A stretch of 29,793 nucleotides of DNA from Gnetum montanum. Its lineage: Eukaryota; Streptophyta; Gnetopsida; Gnetales; Gnetaceae. This document shows positions 1-9,320 of this stretch, piece by piece (within the stretch, counting starts at the first letter, position 1; every line of letters starts with the position of its first letter). The notes below the pieces were generated by a model. That model saw only the letters and a program-made list of their open reading frames with translations. It was not told the origin of the DNA and searched no databases. A program made the position numbers and the translations under genes. The stretch lies in contig MNCI01002917.1 in the NCBI GenBank assembly GCA_015680685.1, positions 1,067 through 30,859 of the forward strand, read 5' to 3'.

Positions 1-560
1 AATCTAAAAATCCCAAAATTACTTGCCAAGGATGATACTATCTAAACCACTAGCTAAGCAATTTAAACAAAACAAAAAATGAAATGCATAACTCACAGGA
101 CCATAACAAAGAGGCTGAAATCTTTATTCTAGCAAGCCATCTTGCAAACAATCTTCTTTACAAATCTTCCAAGTGTGATGATGATGCTCCAATGTGTGTT
201 GTCTTCTCCTCCCCCTCTTTTCCTTGACCCTTGAAGCCTATTTATAGGATTCCAAGGTAGGTAGGGAAGTTACATTTTTTAAAAATATCTTGCCTAAATT
301 TTCTCCTAAGTAACTTGAACAACCAATAGGAGATTACTTACTAACAACCTAGCTAACTTTACTCCCAAGTAACTTGGCCAACAAGTTAGGAAGTATTTAA
401 CTTAAAGAGTTAGGAGGTTGGGGAATAAATAAATATTGTTTTAAAAGTAATTCCATCAATCCCATATAATGGTTTACAAATATATCAATATGAGGCTCTT
501 AATATTTTAATGACAAGGTCATAATGCAACATTTACCTTGGAATAAATGTTTTTATACCT
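1..560 (-). mobile_element. LTR-like sequence on the minus strand, cut by the window start
   Basis: Read on the minus strand, a TATA box (plus positions 239-246, reverse of TATAAATA) is followed about 110 bp downstream by an AATAAA poly(A) signal (plus 123-128). This compact promoter-to-poly(A) spacing is typical of the U3-R part of a plant LTR. The block is AT-rich and has no open frame. Neither LTR terminus nor a target-site duplication could be fixed, because one end lies outside the window and the other fades into unique-looking sequence near 560-600. It could also be a solo LTR or a chance promoter-like motif. The call is inference from the two signals only. Confidence 0.35.
239..246 (-). 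promoter_or_regulatory. TATA box of the minus-strand LTR-like block
   Basis: The minus strand reads TATAAATA with C/G-rich flanks and lies upstream of the AATAAA at plus 123-128. A start site would be expected about 30 bp further along the minus strand, near plus 205-215. Confidence 0.35.
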
Positions 561-599
561 TGTTATTAAATATAAAGTAAAACAAAAATGACTGAAAGA

Positions 600-1727
600 A
601 ACCAAATTTGAACTTAAATCCCGAATGCAAGGGCGCTAGACTTGGAACAGTTAACAAATATTCTTGAAATATCCCGCTTCTTTCCAGGATCGTCAGCAAC
701 CACCGCCGTGAGAGAAGGCTCAGCAGCTGCATCCGGCATCGTTACTTCGTCTAATACTAGAGGAAGATCCAGAAATAGACTCCATTCACAAGACGAATTG
801 CCCTGAATCGTGGGGTTTCGGTTGCAAGAATTAATTTATTTTGCCCCAAATTTTCCAGGGCTTCCTGTGCTTCCACGTTTTTGTAATTTGTTCTTTCAAA
901 TTTCCGCCATTGATTTCGAATTTTAGGGCCATCACGTCGCGGATCAATTGTCGTGGTAGAGCACCCTTTGCTTTTTCTTTAGAACTTACCAGTGAAGATT
1001 CATTAGCGCAGCATCTGTGCAGAGGTCTCGGTGGCTCCGTTTGCCCTGTCAGGGGCGTCCAACGCTGTTTACGATTCACTGTTTTTCTTCTTAAAAAAAA
1101 CAAAACGATGTCTGTTTTCAGCTTGATCGGGGCGGCGCGCGTCAGCGTCATCAGAGGTAGGCAGACCAAGAAACCAGCTACATAACTTGAATTCAGAAAT
1201 GAGTCCTGCAAAAGAAATTTTAGCACAACACGGCCAGTAGAACTGCCGCTGGTTTGAGGTTGAAAGATCATCCAATTTTCTCTGTAACAGCAAACCATTT
1301 CAAGGTAAAAACCCTTGCATTCCTCTGCGCGATTCCTGCATTTTTTGGCAACGAAAGACTAACATTCTTTTGGATTATTTTTCCCGTCTTTCATTGTGCA
1401 TAAGAGCTGGAACTGTGTCTATTTTTCTTTTGTCATTAAAACACTATTCACTCCTTATAACTTTGATATTTTCCTTGATTCCCTGTAAACAGGATCGGTT
1501 CTTTTACCTCTTCACTTATTTTCCATCCTTCATTTTTCAAAGATAAATTTTCCTTACCATTAAAACAAATTTATCTTCCTTCAACTATTCTTCTTGAATA
1601 TCAAAGTATAAAATATCATTTAACCACAAACACCATGTATATTTTTCTTGAATATCCCTTGTGACTTTATTCATATTTTATCATCTTTCTACTCCATGAA
1701 ATGGCTAAATGTATCAACAATATCTTT
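600..1727. other. Locally GC-richer stretch without a supported gene
   Basis: About 650-1320 has visibly more C, G and CpG than its AT-rich neighbours. Frames of 114 and 155 codons on opposite strands overlap each other here, but neither shows a recognisable domain, and the minus one is rich in K, R and W in a way typical of chance frames. A short minus-strand frame (739 down to 614, 41 codons) begins after a second ATG at 785. This may be the 5' exon of a gene or a captured gene fragment, but nothing identifies it. From 1320 to 1727 the sequence is T-rich and featureless. The left edge of the pol fragment at 1728 is where similarity to the copy at 27508 begins. Confidence 0.3.
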
Positions 1728-2030
1728 TTAGGTTTCCATGTACCATCAACATAGTGGAGTATGAGGGTTTGATCATAGGAATGATGGTAGCTTGTGATGT
1801 AGGAATTAGATGATTAGTGATCAAAGGTGATTCACAACTCATGGTTAATCAAGTAACTGATGTCTATGCATGTAAAGCAAAAAATGTACAACCATACTGT
1901 AACCTAGGAAAGCAATTGTTATAGCAATCGACAGACATTAATATCCAACACATACCTCAAACTAAAATTTCATAGTTGACACAATTGTAACATTAGCCCT
2001 TAGTATGATGTTAGATGTGTTTAGTAAACT
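1728..2030 (+). pseudogene. Second (archaeal-like) RNase H fragment of a Tat-type Ty3/gypsy element
   Basis: The fragment begins abruptly in the middle of the domain. Translation with a frame change gives the family hallmarks: an N-N-x-V-E-Y-E-G-like segment (around 1745-1775), then G-D-S-Q-L and V-N-Q-V (around 1828-1860). These are the carboxylate-bearing motifs of the additional RNase H that Tat-lineage elements carry between their own RNase H and integrase. The copy at 27508-27960 aligns throughout and keeps sequence upstream of this point, so this copy is 5'-truncated at about 1728. Stops and frameshifts make it non-functional. Confidence 0.6.
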
Positions 2031-2309
2031 ATCCATCTTAACTATGAACTATGCTACTTCCATCACATAGAACACTGAGGATGCCTTTGTGATTGTCATT
2101 CATACTACTCCTGTTAGAGAGTGGTATGATGATATTAAATTTTACCTTATGCATGATGAATTCTCATAAGACCTAACTATTGCTAAAAAGGACATCGTAC
2201 ATAAGTGGTCAAAGTAGTATGTCATTGTAGGTGATAACACATTATGTCAACAATTCTATGATGGCATATTCCTAAAGTGCTTAGGTAAAACCAAAGCCAA
2301 AACATTCCT

Positions 2310-3362
2310 AGAGAAGGTTGATGAGGTTATTATGGAGCACATATAGGACCAAGAGATATGACCACTAAGATTAGATGGTTAGGCTATTATTGGTTCCATA
2401 TGAAAAATGGCTACCTACAAAAGGTTAAGTGGTGTGACACATACCAATGATATAACAACCTTATACATATACCACCAACTAAGTTGCATGCCACTCAAAT
2501 AACATCACCATTTTAGCAATGGGGGTTGGATATCATTGGACCTATAACACCCAAGTCTTCTACAAGGCATATATTTATCATCACTGGAACCACATACTTT
2601 ACAAAGTGGGTTAATGCTATTCCCGTAAGGAAGAATACATCCTAGCAAGTCCAAAAATTCTTCCTAGAAAATATTATAGCCAATTTTGGCATACCCATGA
2701 CTATATTCATAGATAATGGACCACAATTTAGTAGCTAGGAAATAAAATATTTCTATCATGAATTAGGCATTAAGCGTTCTTTCTCATTGCTATATTATTC
2801 TCATGCCAATGGACAAGTAGAAGCAAGCAACAAGAACATCATCAACTTACTAAAAAAGATGCTTAATAATAACAAGTGCAAATGGCATGGTAGGCTTGTT
2901 CATGTACTATGGAAATACAAAACAATGTATCACATGGTAACTGGTATGACCCATTATAGCTTGGTTTACTCTTTTGAAGCTATTTTACCTCTTGAATTAC
3001 ATGTTCCTTTACTTTGAGTAGCCTTGACCAACTTCATCAATGATGAATAGAATAAGAAGTTGTAAACAGTGGCCCTTGACTTGGTGGAGGAGCAATGTAT
3101 GCAAGTGCTTGCTCACAACGAACACATTCAAGAGAGGTAGAAGTAGCAACATCACCATAATTTAACCATGCACAAGATCAAAGAAGGTGACTTGGTCCTC
3201 AAATCCATCTGCAAGCATGCAAACAAATTCTCAGCTAACTAGGAAGAATCCTTCCTTGTTACTAGAGCCTATGTGAATGATGCATTTAGAATAGCCAACA
3301 TGAATGAGAATGAGCTAGCCAATCTGGTCAATCATTCCTACCTAAAGCCACACTACATGTAG
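2310..3362 (+). pseudogene. Integrase, decayed Tat-type Ty3/gypsy copy (left copy)
   Basis: This is the integrase, which would insert retroelement cDNA into the host genome. In order one can see the end of the zinc-binding N-terminal part, the core with its first Asp (G-L-D-I-I-G-P, about 2527), the second Asp (I-D-N-G-P-Q-F, about 2711) and the Glu (N-G-Q-V-E-A-S-N-K, about 2806-2832), then a C-terminal region ending in N-H-S-Y-L-K-P and a TAG stop at 3360-3362. All three catalytic residues survive in this copy, but in-frame stops and frame changes interrupt it (for example TAG where the right copy has CAG). The longest clean stretch is 2787-3017. It is collinear with 28090-29150. Confidence 0.8.
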
Positions 3363-4780
3363 CCAAAACTTATTAGCAATAGAACTTGCTTTCAATAGTC
3401 TGCTAAGACCTTAAACTAGCAACATGGCTTGCCATGGCCTTAAATTGATACCATGGCCCAACATGGCCTTAAACTAGTAACTTTGGCAACCTATATAGCT
3501 TGACTCTCAATTGATACCATGTTTCTAGTAAGAGAACTTGGGCCATGGTAAAACTTACTAGCAAGAGAACTTGCTTTCAATAGTCCTACCTATATAGCTT
3601 GATTCTCATGTGGTCTTTATGCATTATAGCATTATAATATGTAGTGGTGTTTTGTATTCTTTATCAGTGTCTCTTGTGTCAATTCTCTAGACACCAACAA
3701 AGAGGGACCATTGAAACACCACAAAAATTTGCATGTTATATCTAATTTTCATCATGTAGCTTTTACCTAATGAAACCCAAGGTAAACATTCATTGTAAAA
3801 GTGAAGATTGTAATCCACAATGGGCAGTTTCACATATTTTATACTTCAGGGTTTAAAAATGCCTCATAAGTGGTCAAAGCCTCATTCCCTAAGTGAATAA
3901 AGTCACCTAGTGTTTATATTTGGGCTTTGGGAACGGGGGTGTTAAAAATGCCTTTTCAAATGCCAAAAATGGAAATTTTATGGGTTTTATGGTGGGTATA
4001 CATTTTTCTACATTGGAAACACTTACATGGGGTAGATCTCATTGACCCCCAGTGTGGAGAGGTGGGAGGTTTTCCCTTAGTTTGAAAAATTTTTCCCCAA
4101 CATAAAAGCTACATTCTTAGCTTGGAAATCTTTCCTTCTTAGCATGGAAGTTTTTCCCCAATGTGGAGGCTTCACCCCCTACATGGAAATTGCATCCCCC
4201 TAGTGTGGAAGCCACAATAGCCAGATTTCATCACTCCATGCATTCCAATGTTGACCAACCACTTCAGCAAGGGTGATGGAATGTTCAACATCCCATTTTT
4301 TCTAGAGGCCTTATGGATTCATGGGTTGAGGATTGCTATGCACTGGATCCATCAGTTCTTTCCAGTGAATCAATGTTTTGGTCACAATAGTTTTTTGGTG
4401 CTAGGAGGGTCTCTACTAAATTTCTATGCCAAAAGTTTTTAGCCATATTTCCAACATTGTTTCCTAGTAGTAAATTTGCATTTTTGGAGCCAATACCTTG
4501 GAAATATAATGTTGTCCTTACCTCCCTATAGCAAAAATCTTAGCATGGAAGTTGTAGGTCCTTCAGGTGCTATAATTTTACAACATCTACTAGGAATATT
4601 TATAACAAAACCAATGTGGAAGCCCTAACCATTTAATTTTTGTTGACACATTTTTGCCCACAAACCTAATGTTAGTTTTCACACCAATCAAACCTACATC
4701 CTTTCCTTTGTGGTAAAAGTTAGCAGCTTGCCAAAACCATCTTTGGAAACTATTAGATTTCCATTTTGGCCTTCAAACAT
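3363..4780 (+). mobile_element. 3' non-coding region of the left Tat-type copy
   Basis: This sequence follows the pol stop and is homologous to 29151-29793. Shared blocks are the CTTAAACTAGC-type motif near 3400-3480, an ACACCAACAAAGAG segment near 3690, a TTCATTGTAAA segment near 3790 and a CCTCATTCCCTAAGTGAA segment near 3882. From about 4040 to 4215 it becomes a degenerate short-period repeat built on 'agcttggaag ... ttttcccc' and 'tgtggaag'. No frame in it is convincing. Plant Tat elements are known for long, repeat-prone 3' untranslated regions, which fits. No LTR boundary could be identified. Confidence 0.5.
4040..4215 (+). repeat. Degenerate short tandem repeat ('tggaag...tttcccc' type)
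   Basis: There are successive variants of a roughly 20-35-bp unit containing 'tagcttggaa', 'ttttcccc' and 'gtgtggaagcc'. The same word pattern starts again at about 29710 after the homologous 3' region, and related words occur once per unit in the array at about 21840-25110. Unit boundaries are approximate. Confidence 0.45.
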
Positions 4781-4784
4781 TCCC

Positions 4785-5103
4785 TCCTCTTTCTAACATT
4801 GAAATAAGAAGGTGTGAGATTTTCATTATCTCATCCCCCTTCTTTCCCCCTTTGTCATACCCAGCATAGAGGTAGCTAGGAGTGAACATAGAAGGTGTTT
4901 AACATCAATGTTTCCAATTTTTCATTTTTGGTAAAGGGTAAATCCCCTTATCCCCCACTTACTAATTTTAGTAAGCGCTCCATTATCAGCCATTTTTGCT
5001 TCCTTTGATCATTTTAAATTCCACTTGTTTGGATCCACCTTTATTATTGTTGTTTATAACCTATATTAAGCCATTTGTTGCATATGTAATTTTTATCATT
5101 TTC
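4785..5103 (+). repeat. 316-320-bp direct duplication, copy 1
   Basis: The sequence starting near AGAAGGTGTGAGATT (4807) recurs as AGAAGGTATGAGATT (5123), and ACTAATTTTAGTAAG recurs at 4961 and 5281, giving an offset of 316-320 bp. Both copies keep a 7-bp inverted repeat, CTTACTA...TAGTAAG. The pair lies just upstream of the decayed gag start and may be part of that element's leader or LTR. Confidence 0.65.
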
Positions 5104-5403
5104 CTCCTATCAACATTGGGTTAGAAGGTATGAGATTCCCATTATCTCATCCACCTTCTTGTTCCCCCTTTCTATACCCAACTTAGAGGTAGTTGGAAGA
5201 CCAACGTATGTGAGGCTTAACACCTACCTTTTTCAATTTTTCATTTTTCGTAAAAGAGTAAACCTCTTTACCCTCCACTTACTAATTTTAGTAAGTGCTC
5301 CATTTTTAGCCATTTTTGTTTCCTTTAAAATTTTTTAAATTCCATTTGCTAGAATTCACTTTTGCCTTGCCATTTGTAGCCTATTTCAAGCCATTTTTGA
5401 TAC
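5104..5403 (+). repeat. 316-320-bp direct duplication, copy 2
   Basis: This is the second copy of the unit at 4785-5103, with many substitutions and small indels. It ends a few bases before the ATG of the decayed gag at 5411. Confidence 0.65.
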
Positions 5404-5410
5404 TATAGCC

Positions 5411-7440
5411 ATGTCTTTTCAACAATCCACCAAATTTCCCCTCATCCTCCAACAAGCCATGAGGGTCTATGATTTCAAAGACCCTGCCATCATTGAATGC
5501 AGGTAATATTTGAGGATCAGAGGGAAAATTCCTAACTTTACCTCCATAAATGAAGACTATTTTTACTACATTTTCACCAAAAGGGAGGCCAACCTCATGA
5601 TTCCACATGTCAAAGTAGAGGCCAAAAAGGAGTTTGAGCTTGTACATGATGGGAAAGAGAATGTCCCTTCCCAATATGACCAAATACCTCTTATTGATGT
5701 CTATGCAGCATCCTAGCTTAATTAATCATGATGGAAGAGAAATATGGCAAGCATAGCTTAGAAGAATAACAAGAGGAGAAGGATGAATTTAGGGTAGAAT
5801 CTGAACCTAAAAACATTCTAGGAGGATTGTTCCAACAAACATCTTCCAAGGTCACAACACCTTCCTCTAATGATTTTTTTTCTCCATGGACATTGTGTCA
5901 TCATCTTTCACTCCCTCCTACCTAACCATGGCTAATCCCACACCAGTCATAGCCACACATCAAACTCAATCAATGTCACAGCCAACAACATATAACATAT
6001 CAGTGTCGTTTTCTATGTAACCTCAATTTGTGTAATCATCAATAGTCATTTTTATCACCAAAAATCCATTAAATACAAGCGCAAGGCCCACCATGGAACA
6101 CCAATAAACTTAGGGATCACACACCTCCTTTATTTCATTTGTGCCTTAAGTATCGAAATAAACATCCTTTTCCTTGTTTTCCCCATAAGATGCAACCATA
6201 ACGCAACATCTTCCTTCTATCTTGAAATCCATAGCAAGACCACAAACCTTACAAAAAATTCCACAATCCTATGTCTAAACCCCATAACCAACAAGGCCAC
6301 TGCAAGGATTGGATCAAGCCTTGTAGATGATCTAGGACCTAATGGAGGAGTTGAAGAGGCTTAAAGCATCTACTTCTCAAAGTTTCAAGATTATGAACTT
6401 CTACCAAGGTGATCCCATCAGTCCTCTAGTCCCATCCTTAACACTTCGTCTTGGTGTCTCTATTTTCTAGTTTAGCAAATACAATGGAAAAGGTGATCCC
6501 AATGCTCACCTTATTACATTTTAATCCAAATGCTTACTCTTACAGCCATGGCCTCATACCATCATGAGGATTTTTCCTATGTTCTTGACTGGGAAAGCAC
6601 TTGATTGGTATTGTGCCTTACCTAGAGCATCCATATCCTCTCTAGAAGACTTGATAACTTAAAGCCTAAAACCATACTAGATCAACTCATGAAGATCAAG
6701 AAAGGATCCCTTGAGCCTATGTAGAAATTCATTTAATGGTGGAATTAACTACTAAATGAAATACTAAAGCCTATAGCCAAAGCCTAATTTTTAGCCATAT
6801 TTAAGGGAATGGTTAATGACTTCATCAAGCCTAAGATGTACTACCTTGACCCGTAGTCCCTTAGCTAGGCATTTTTTTTCAAAATAAAAATATAGAAGAT
6901 TCTGAGGCCAATCATGATTTGGCCTACATAGCATACAAAAATCAATACATAGAGAGAGATAGAGAAAAACAAACAAAACAATACAACCATAGAAACTATG
7001 AATAAAGAAACAAAGATCATGAACCAAGGGACTAAGGCCCAACCCATCCAAGGCTTCCACTAATGACTGTAATAACCAACCATCAACCTTTGGGGCTACT
7101 ACATTGACACCAAACAGACACAATTTCAAAAGAGAGGACAAGTTCAAATACACTACATTTCCATTAAATCCATTAAATTTTTGAAACCAACATTTGAAAA
7201 TTGGATGAATTCAATACAAATAGATGTCTAAAGCTTCTCAAAAGAAGCATGATAGACTGTGAAATAGCCATAGATCCCACTAGAGCAACAAAAGATAACC
7301 CTCAACTACCTAACTACTTCAATTTAGACCACCTTTTCCACTATTACCAGCTACTTGGTCATGACATAGACTTCTGCCTCAAAATGAGGGATGACCTACT
7401 GAGGATGATAGATAGGGGAAGCTGGTCTTAGATTCTTCCA
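5411..7440 (+). pseudogene. gag of the older Tat-type Ty3/gypsy element (decayed)
   Basis: This would be the capsid/nucleocapsid precursor. An ATG at 5411 opens a gag-like N-terminus broken by TAA and TAG codons (5503, 5714); its best clean stretch is 5510-5716. The capsid core lies at about 6460-6880, where Y-N-G-K-G-D-P-N-A-H, the M-R-I-F-P-x-x-L-T-G-K-A-L-D-W-Y motif and a downstream helical part are recognisable as the Retrotrans_gag family. Around 7261-7431 is the linker with H-Y-Y-Q-L-L-G-H-D-I-D-F-C, a remnant of the nucleocapsid-like segment in which the zinc ligands are largely lost. There are many in-frame stops and several frame changes. Confidence 0.7.
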
Positions 7441-8700
7441 ATCTAGTTCGATCACAAAATCAATTAATGCAAGTTTACAAGGACTCGTTGAATGGTAATG
7501 ACAATCCTTATGTCATTTTATCATTTAATATTAATGTCGATTAGAAACCCCCCAAAAGACATTTCATGATTTAGAGTACCCCTTATGATGAAAGGGCTTC
7601 TTTAGCCTCCACTAGCACAAGATCCCTCTTTGTCATAACAAAACCATCATGAGTACCTCAGAGGGATCTTTTTGTCATCAAGGTACTTTAGCCTCATACA
7701 ACCTAATTAGCCATAGCCCATACAACTATGCAATGACCACCTGTGGTAGCCAATGCTACTACCTCTTACTCACAACCAACTGTTGACAACCAAAAAACTT
7801 TAGCCAAACAAAGGAAAAAGCATAAGAAAAAACTTGGTGGCAAGGGTGATAAGAAAATAGAGGCATGAAAGGAAATAGACCCACTGAAGCCCACTTCCAT
7901 ATTAGCTACACCCTCCTATGCCCAATCCTCTTCAACCTACAAGCCATAGGAGGACATCAAAACCTATAACTAGAATAATGAGGAAAATCCCCAAAAACCA
8001 TAACCTAAAGCCAAAGCTCACATTTTGGGATGCATGGTGGAACTAAAGCACAAAAAGGGTAACAAGTCCACAACCAATGATAAAAAATTCCTCAGTGTCA
8101 TGTACCAAGTTAGGTAATATATCAAGCAAAGGAATATAACCTTAAGCTTGTATGCATTGATCATGACTTCCACCATATAATGTGAGATGCTCGTCAAAAT
8201 TTTGACTTCTATTCCCATTAGTGAGGACATCCTCACTAATGAGGAAGCCATCCATGTAGTGATGGTTACTTCCTCATCAAGGGAAAAGAAATCAACATCT
8301 CTAATATTTTGCAATAGAGAAATTAAGATTAATTCCCAAAATGGCAAAGTAACTAGGGTTCCTTTGTTCATAACCATATTCATAGGATAGTTTAAAGTGC
8401 ATTAGGTGCATGTTGATGATGGAGCTACAACTAATGTCATCCCATGTACCATCATCAAATGCTTGGATCTAACTAAGCAAATATAGCCTACATCAACTAT
8501 AGCTCTCAAGTCCCTCGATAGATTAAGGGTTGTCATCAAGGGGTCCATGTTCATAGATTTTTTGATAGGGGAGTAATTCCCTACAACCGCTAATTTCTTA
8601 GAGGTGGAGAAGATACCAAGATTCAACCTAATCATAAGAAGATCATGGTTAACTAAATTACGAGCTATCTCCTATCCCATCCATTAAGAAATTCAGCTTC
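7441..8700 (+). pseudogene. gag-protease linker and 5' part of protease, older Tat-type element
   Basis: A lysine-rich linker (about 7790-7880) leads to an aspartic-protease-like segment. Around 8408-8440 a V-D-D-G-A-T-T-N-V-I sequence matches the active-site neighbourhood of plant gypsy proteases (usually D-S/T-G/A-A), and I-I-R-R-S-W-L near 8630 matches the G/R-R-x-W-L region that follows. In-frame stops are frequent. The domain is interrupted at 8700/8701 by the younger element and resumes at 16056 in the same frame after one copy of the 5-bp target duplication. Confidence 0.6.
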
Positions 8701-8705
8701 CTTAT
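8701..8705 (+). repeat. Target-site duplication, left copy (CTTAT)
   Basis: CTTAT immediately precedes the TGATGAG terminus of the 5' LTR and is repeated immediately after the CTCATCA terminus of the 3' LTR at 16056-16060. Five bases is the usual duplication made by Ty3/gypsy integrases. Confidence 0.95.
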
Positions 8706-8734
8706 TGATGAGACGCAATATGCACTGGGCCGCA

Positions 8735-8752
8735 ATATCGCGTACGCGATAT
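8735..8752. promoter_or_regulatory. Perfect 18-bp CG-rich palindrome upstream of the TATA box
   Basis: The sequence ATATCGCGTACGCGATAT equals its own reverse complement and ends 19 bp before the TATA box. ATATCGCG occurs again, overlapping its right arm (8749-8756), and a CGCAATAT word occurs at 8714 and 8731. In a U3 of under 100 bp this is the obvious candidate for the main transcription-factor site. That function is inference. Confidence 0.6.
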
Positions 8753-8771
8753 CGCGTCCCGCCGCCATTTC

Positions 8772-8779
8772 TATAAATA
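8772..8779 (+). promoter_or_regulatory. TATA box of the young element
   Basis: A perfect TATAAATA sits 66 bp into the LTR. A transcription start is expected around 8800-8808. The AATAAA at 8947 lies downstream, as needed for an R region of about 170 nt. Confidence 0.8.
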
Positions 8780-8825
8780 AGAGGCGACACTCCCCTTATT
8801 TTAAAAATCCTGGCTAGTGTAGTGA

Positions 8826-8854
8826 AGCTCTGGCAGATTGATCACTCCAGAGTT
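8826..8854 (+). other. Hairpin near the 5' end of the transcript (R region)
   Basis: CTCTGG (8828-8833) pairs with CCAGAG (8847-8852) and is extended by a G-U and an A-U pair, leaving a 13-nt loop. It falls in R, so it would be present at both ends of the genomic RNA. The function is unknown. Confidence 0.5.
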
Positions 8855-8901
8855 AGAATTTTTCCCCATGTGCCCGCAGTAGGAGTCCTAGAGTGAACGG
8901 C

Positions 8902-8954
8902 TCTTTATTCGAGCAGCTTGTAACCTGAACCCAAGTTGTGTACGGCAATAAAGA
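8902..8954 (+). ncRNA. Structured module M0 enclosing the poly(A) signal
   Basis: Helix P2 is TCTTTATT (8902-8909) with AATAAAGA (8947-8954), 8 perfect pairs. The internal loop is CGAG (8910-8913) opposite TGTACGGC (8939-8946). Helix P3 is CAGCTTG (8914-8920) with CAAGTTG (8932-8938), 7 pairs including one G-U, capped by an 11-nt loop. The internal-loop strands are identical to those of modules M1-M3 although the helices are unrelated in sequence. No P1 helix or TACGA/GAATCGGCTG loop was found here. The AATAAA poly(A) signal is entirely inside P2. Confidence 0.65.
8947..8952 (+). terminator. Poly(A) signal AATAAA of the LTR
   Basis: This is a canonical hexamer about 145 bp after the expected start site, so cleavage near 8965-8980 would define the end of R. 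In the 5' LTR it must be ignored and in the 3' LTR used. Its location in the P2 stem of M0 is discussed under findings. Confidence 0.65.
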
Positions 8955-9020
8955 CGAACTTGTTTGGATAAACCTTGCAGCACGTGGTTTCATTTATTGC
9001 TTTATTTCCTGCTTTCCTAG

Positions 9021-9094
9021 TGCGTTCAAGTACGACTTGATTACGAGCGTCTACGGACGTGTACGGCTAGTCAAGGAATCGGCTGCTTGACGCA
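9021..9094 (+). ncRNA. U5 structured module M1 (short form)
   Basis: P1: TGCG-(bulged T)-TCAAG (9021-9030) with CTTGACGCA (9086-9094). Internal loop J1: TACGA (9031-9035) opposite GAATCGGCTG (9076-9085). P2: CTTGATTA (9036-9043) with TAGTCAAG (9068-9075), one G-U. Internal loop J2: CGAG (9044-9047) opposite TGTACGGC (9060-9067). P3: CGTC (9048-9051) with GACG (9056-9059), capped by TACG, which with its C-G closing pair is a UNCG-type stable tetraloop. Because the P1 and P2 strands share TCAAG/CTTGA, an alternative fold into two small hairpins is also possible. Confidence 0.7.
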
Positions 9095-9221
9095 ATGCAT
9101 GAGTACGACTCAATTACGAGCATTGGATGCTTGGTAACCCAGTAGCGTATTCCAGGATTCTGCGCTTGGTAACTCCCGGGTCTAATGTGTACGGCTAGTT
9201 GAGGAATCGGCTGCTCATTGC
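9092..9221 (+). ncRNA. U5 structured module M2 (long form)
   Basis: P1: GCAA-(bulge TGCA)-TGAG (9092-9103) with CTCATTGC (9214-9221). J1: TACGA (9104-9108) opposite GAATCGGCTG (9204-9213). P2: CTCAATTA (9109-9116) with TAGTTGAG (9196-9203), with a G-U at the same position as in M1. J2: CGAG (9117-9120) opposite TGTACGGC (9188-9195). P3: CATTGGAT (9121-9128) with GTCTAATG (9180-9187), 8 pairs including two G-U, closing a 51-nt apical region with a direct repeat of CTTGGTAAC. Its P1 5' strand overlaps the M1 P1 3' strand by three bases. Confidence 0.7.
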
Positions 9222-9231
9222 TAGGCTAGAT

Positions 9232-9308
9232 CGTGTGATAAGTACGACTTAGTTACGAGCACCCACGGGTGTGTACGGCTGGCTAAGGAATCGGCTGCTT
9301 ATCACACG
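9232..9308 (+). ncRNA. U5 structured module M3 (short form)
   Basis: P1: CGTGTGATAAG (9232-9242) with CTTATCACACG (9298-9308), 11 perfect pairs. J1: TACGA (9243-9247) opposite GAATCGGCTG (9288-9297). P2: CTTAGTTA (9248-9255) with TGGCTAAG (9280-9287), with two G-U pairs. J2: CGAG (9256-9259) opposite TGTACGGC (9272-9279). P3: CACC (9260-9263) with GGTG (9268-9271), capped by CACG. All loop strands are identical to M1, while all helices differ yet remain complementary. Confidence 0.75.
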
Positions 9309-9320
9309 TAGGCTAAATAG

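Noticed and set aside
831-1298. 155-codon minus-strand and 114-codon plus-strand frames
   Set aside because: They overlap each other, show no domain, and look like chance frames in a GC-richer stretch.
4248-4442. 64-codon plus-strand frame
   Set aside because: It lies in the 3' non-coding region of an old element and has no similarity to retroelement proteins.
8706-8712. TGATGAG resembling part of the hammerhead ribozyme core (CTGATGA), as in retrozymes
   Set aside because: No GAAA core strand or flanking helices are in place, and the motif is simply the LTR terminus, matched by CTCATCA at the other end.
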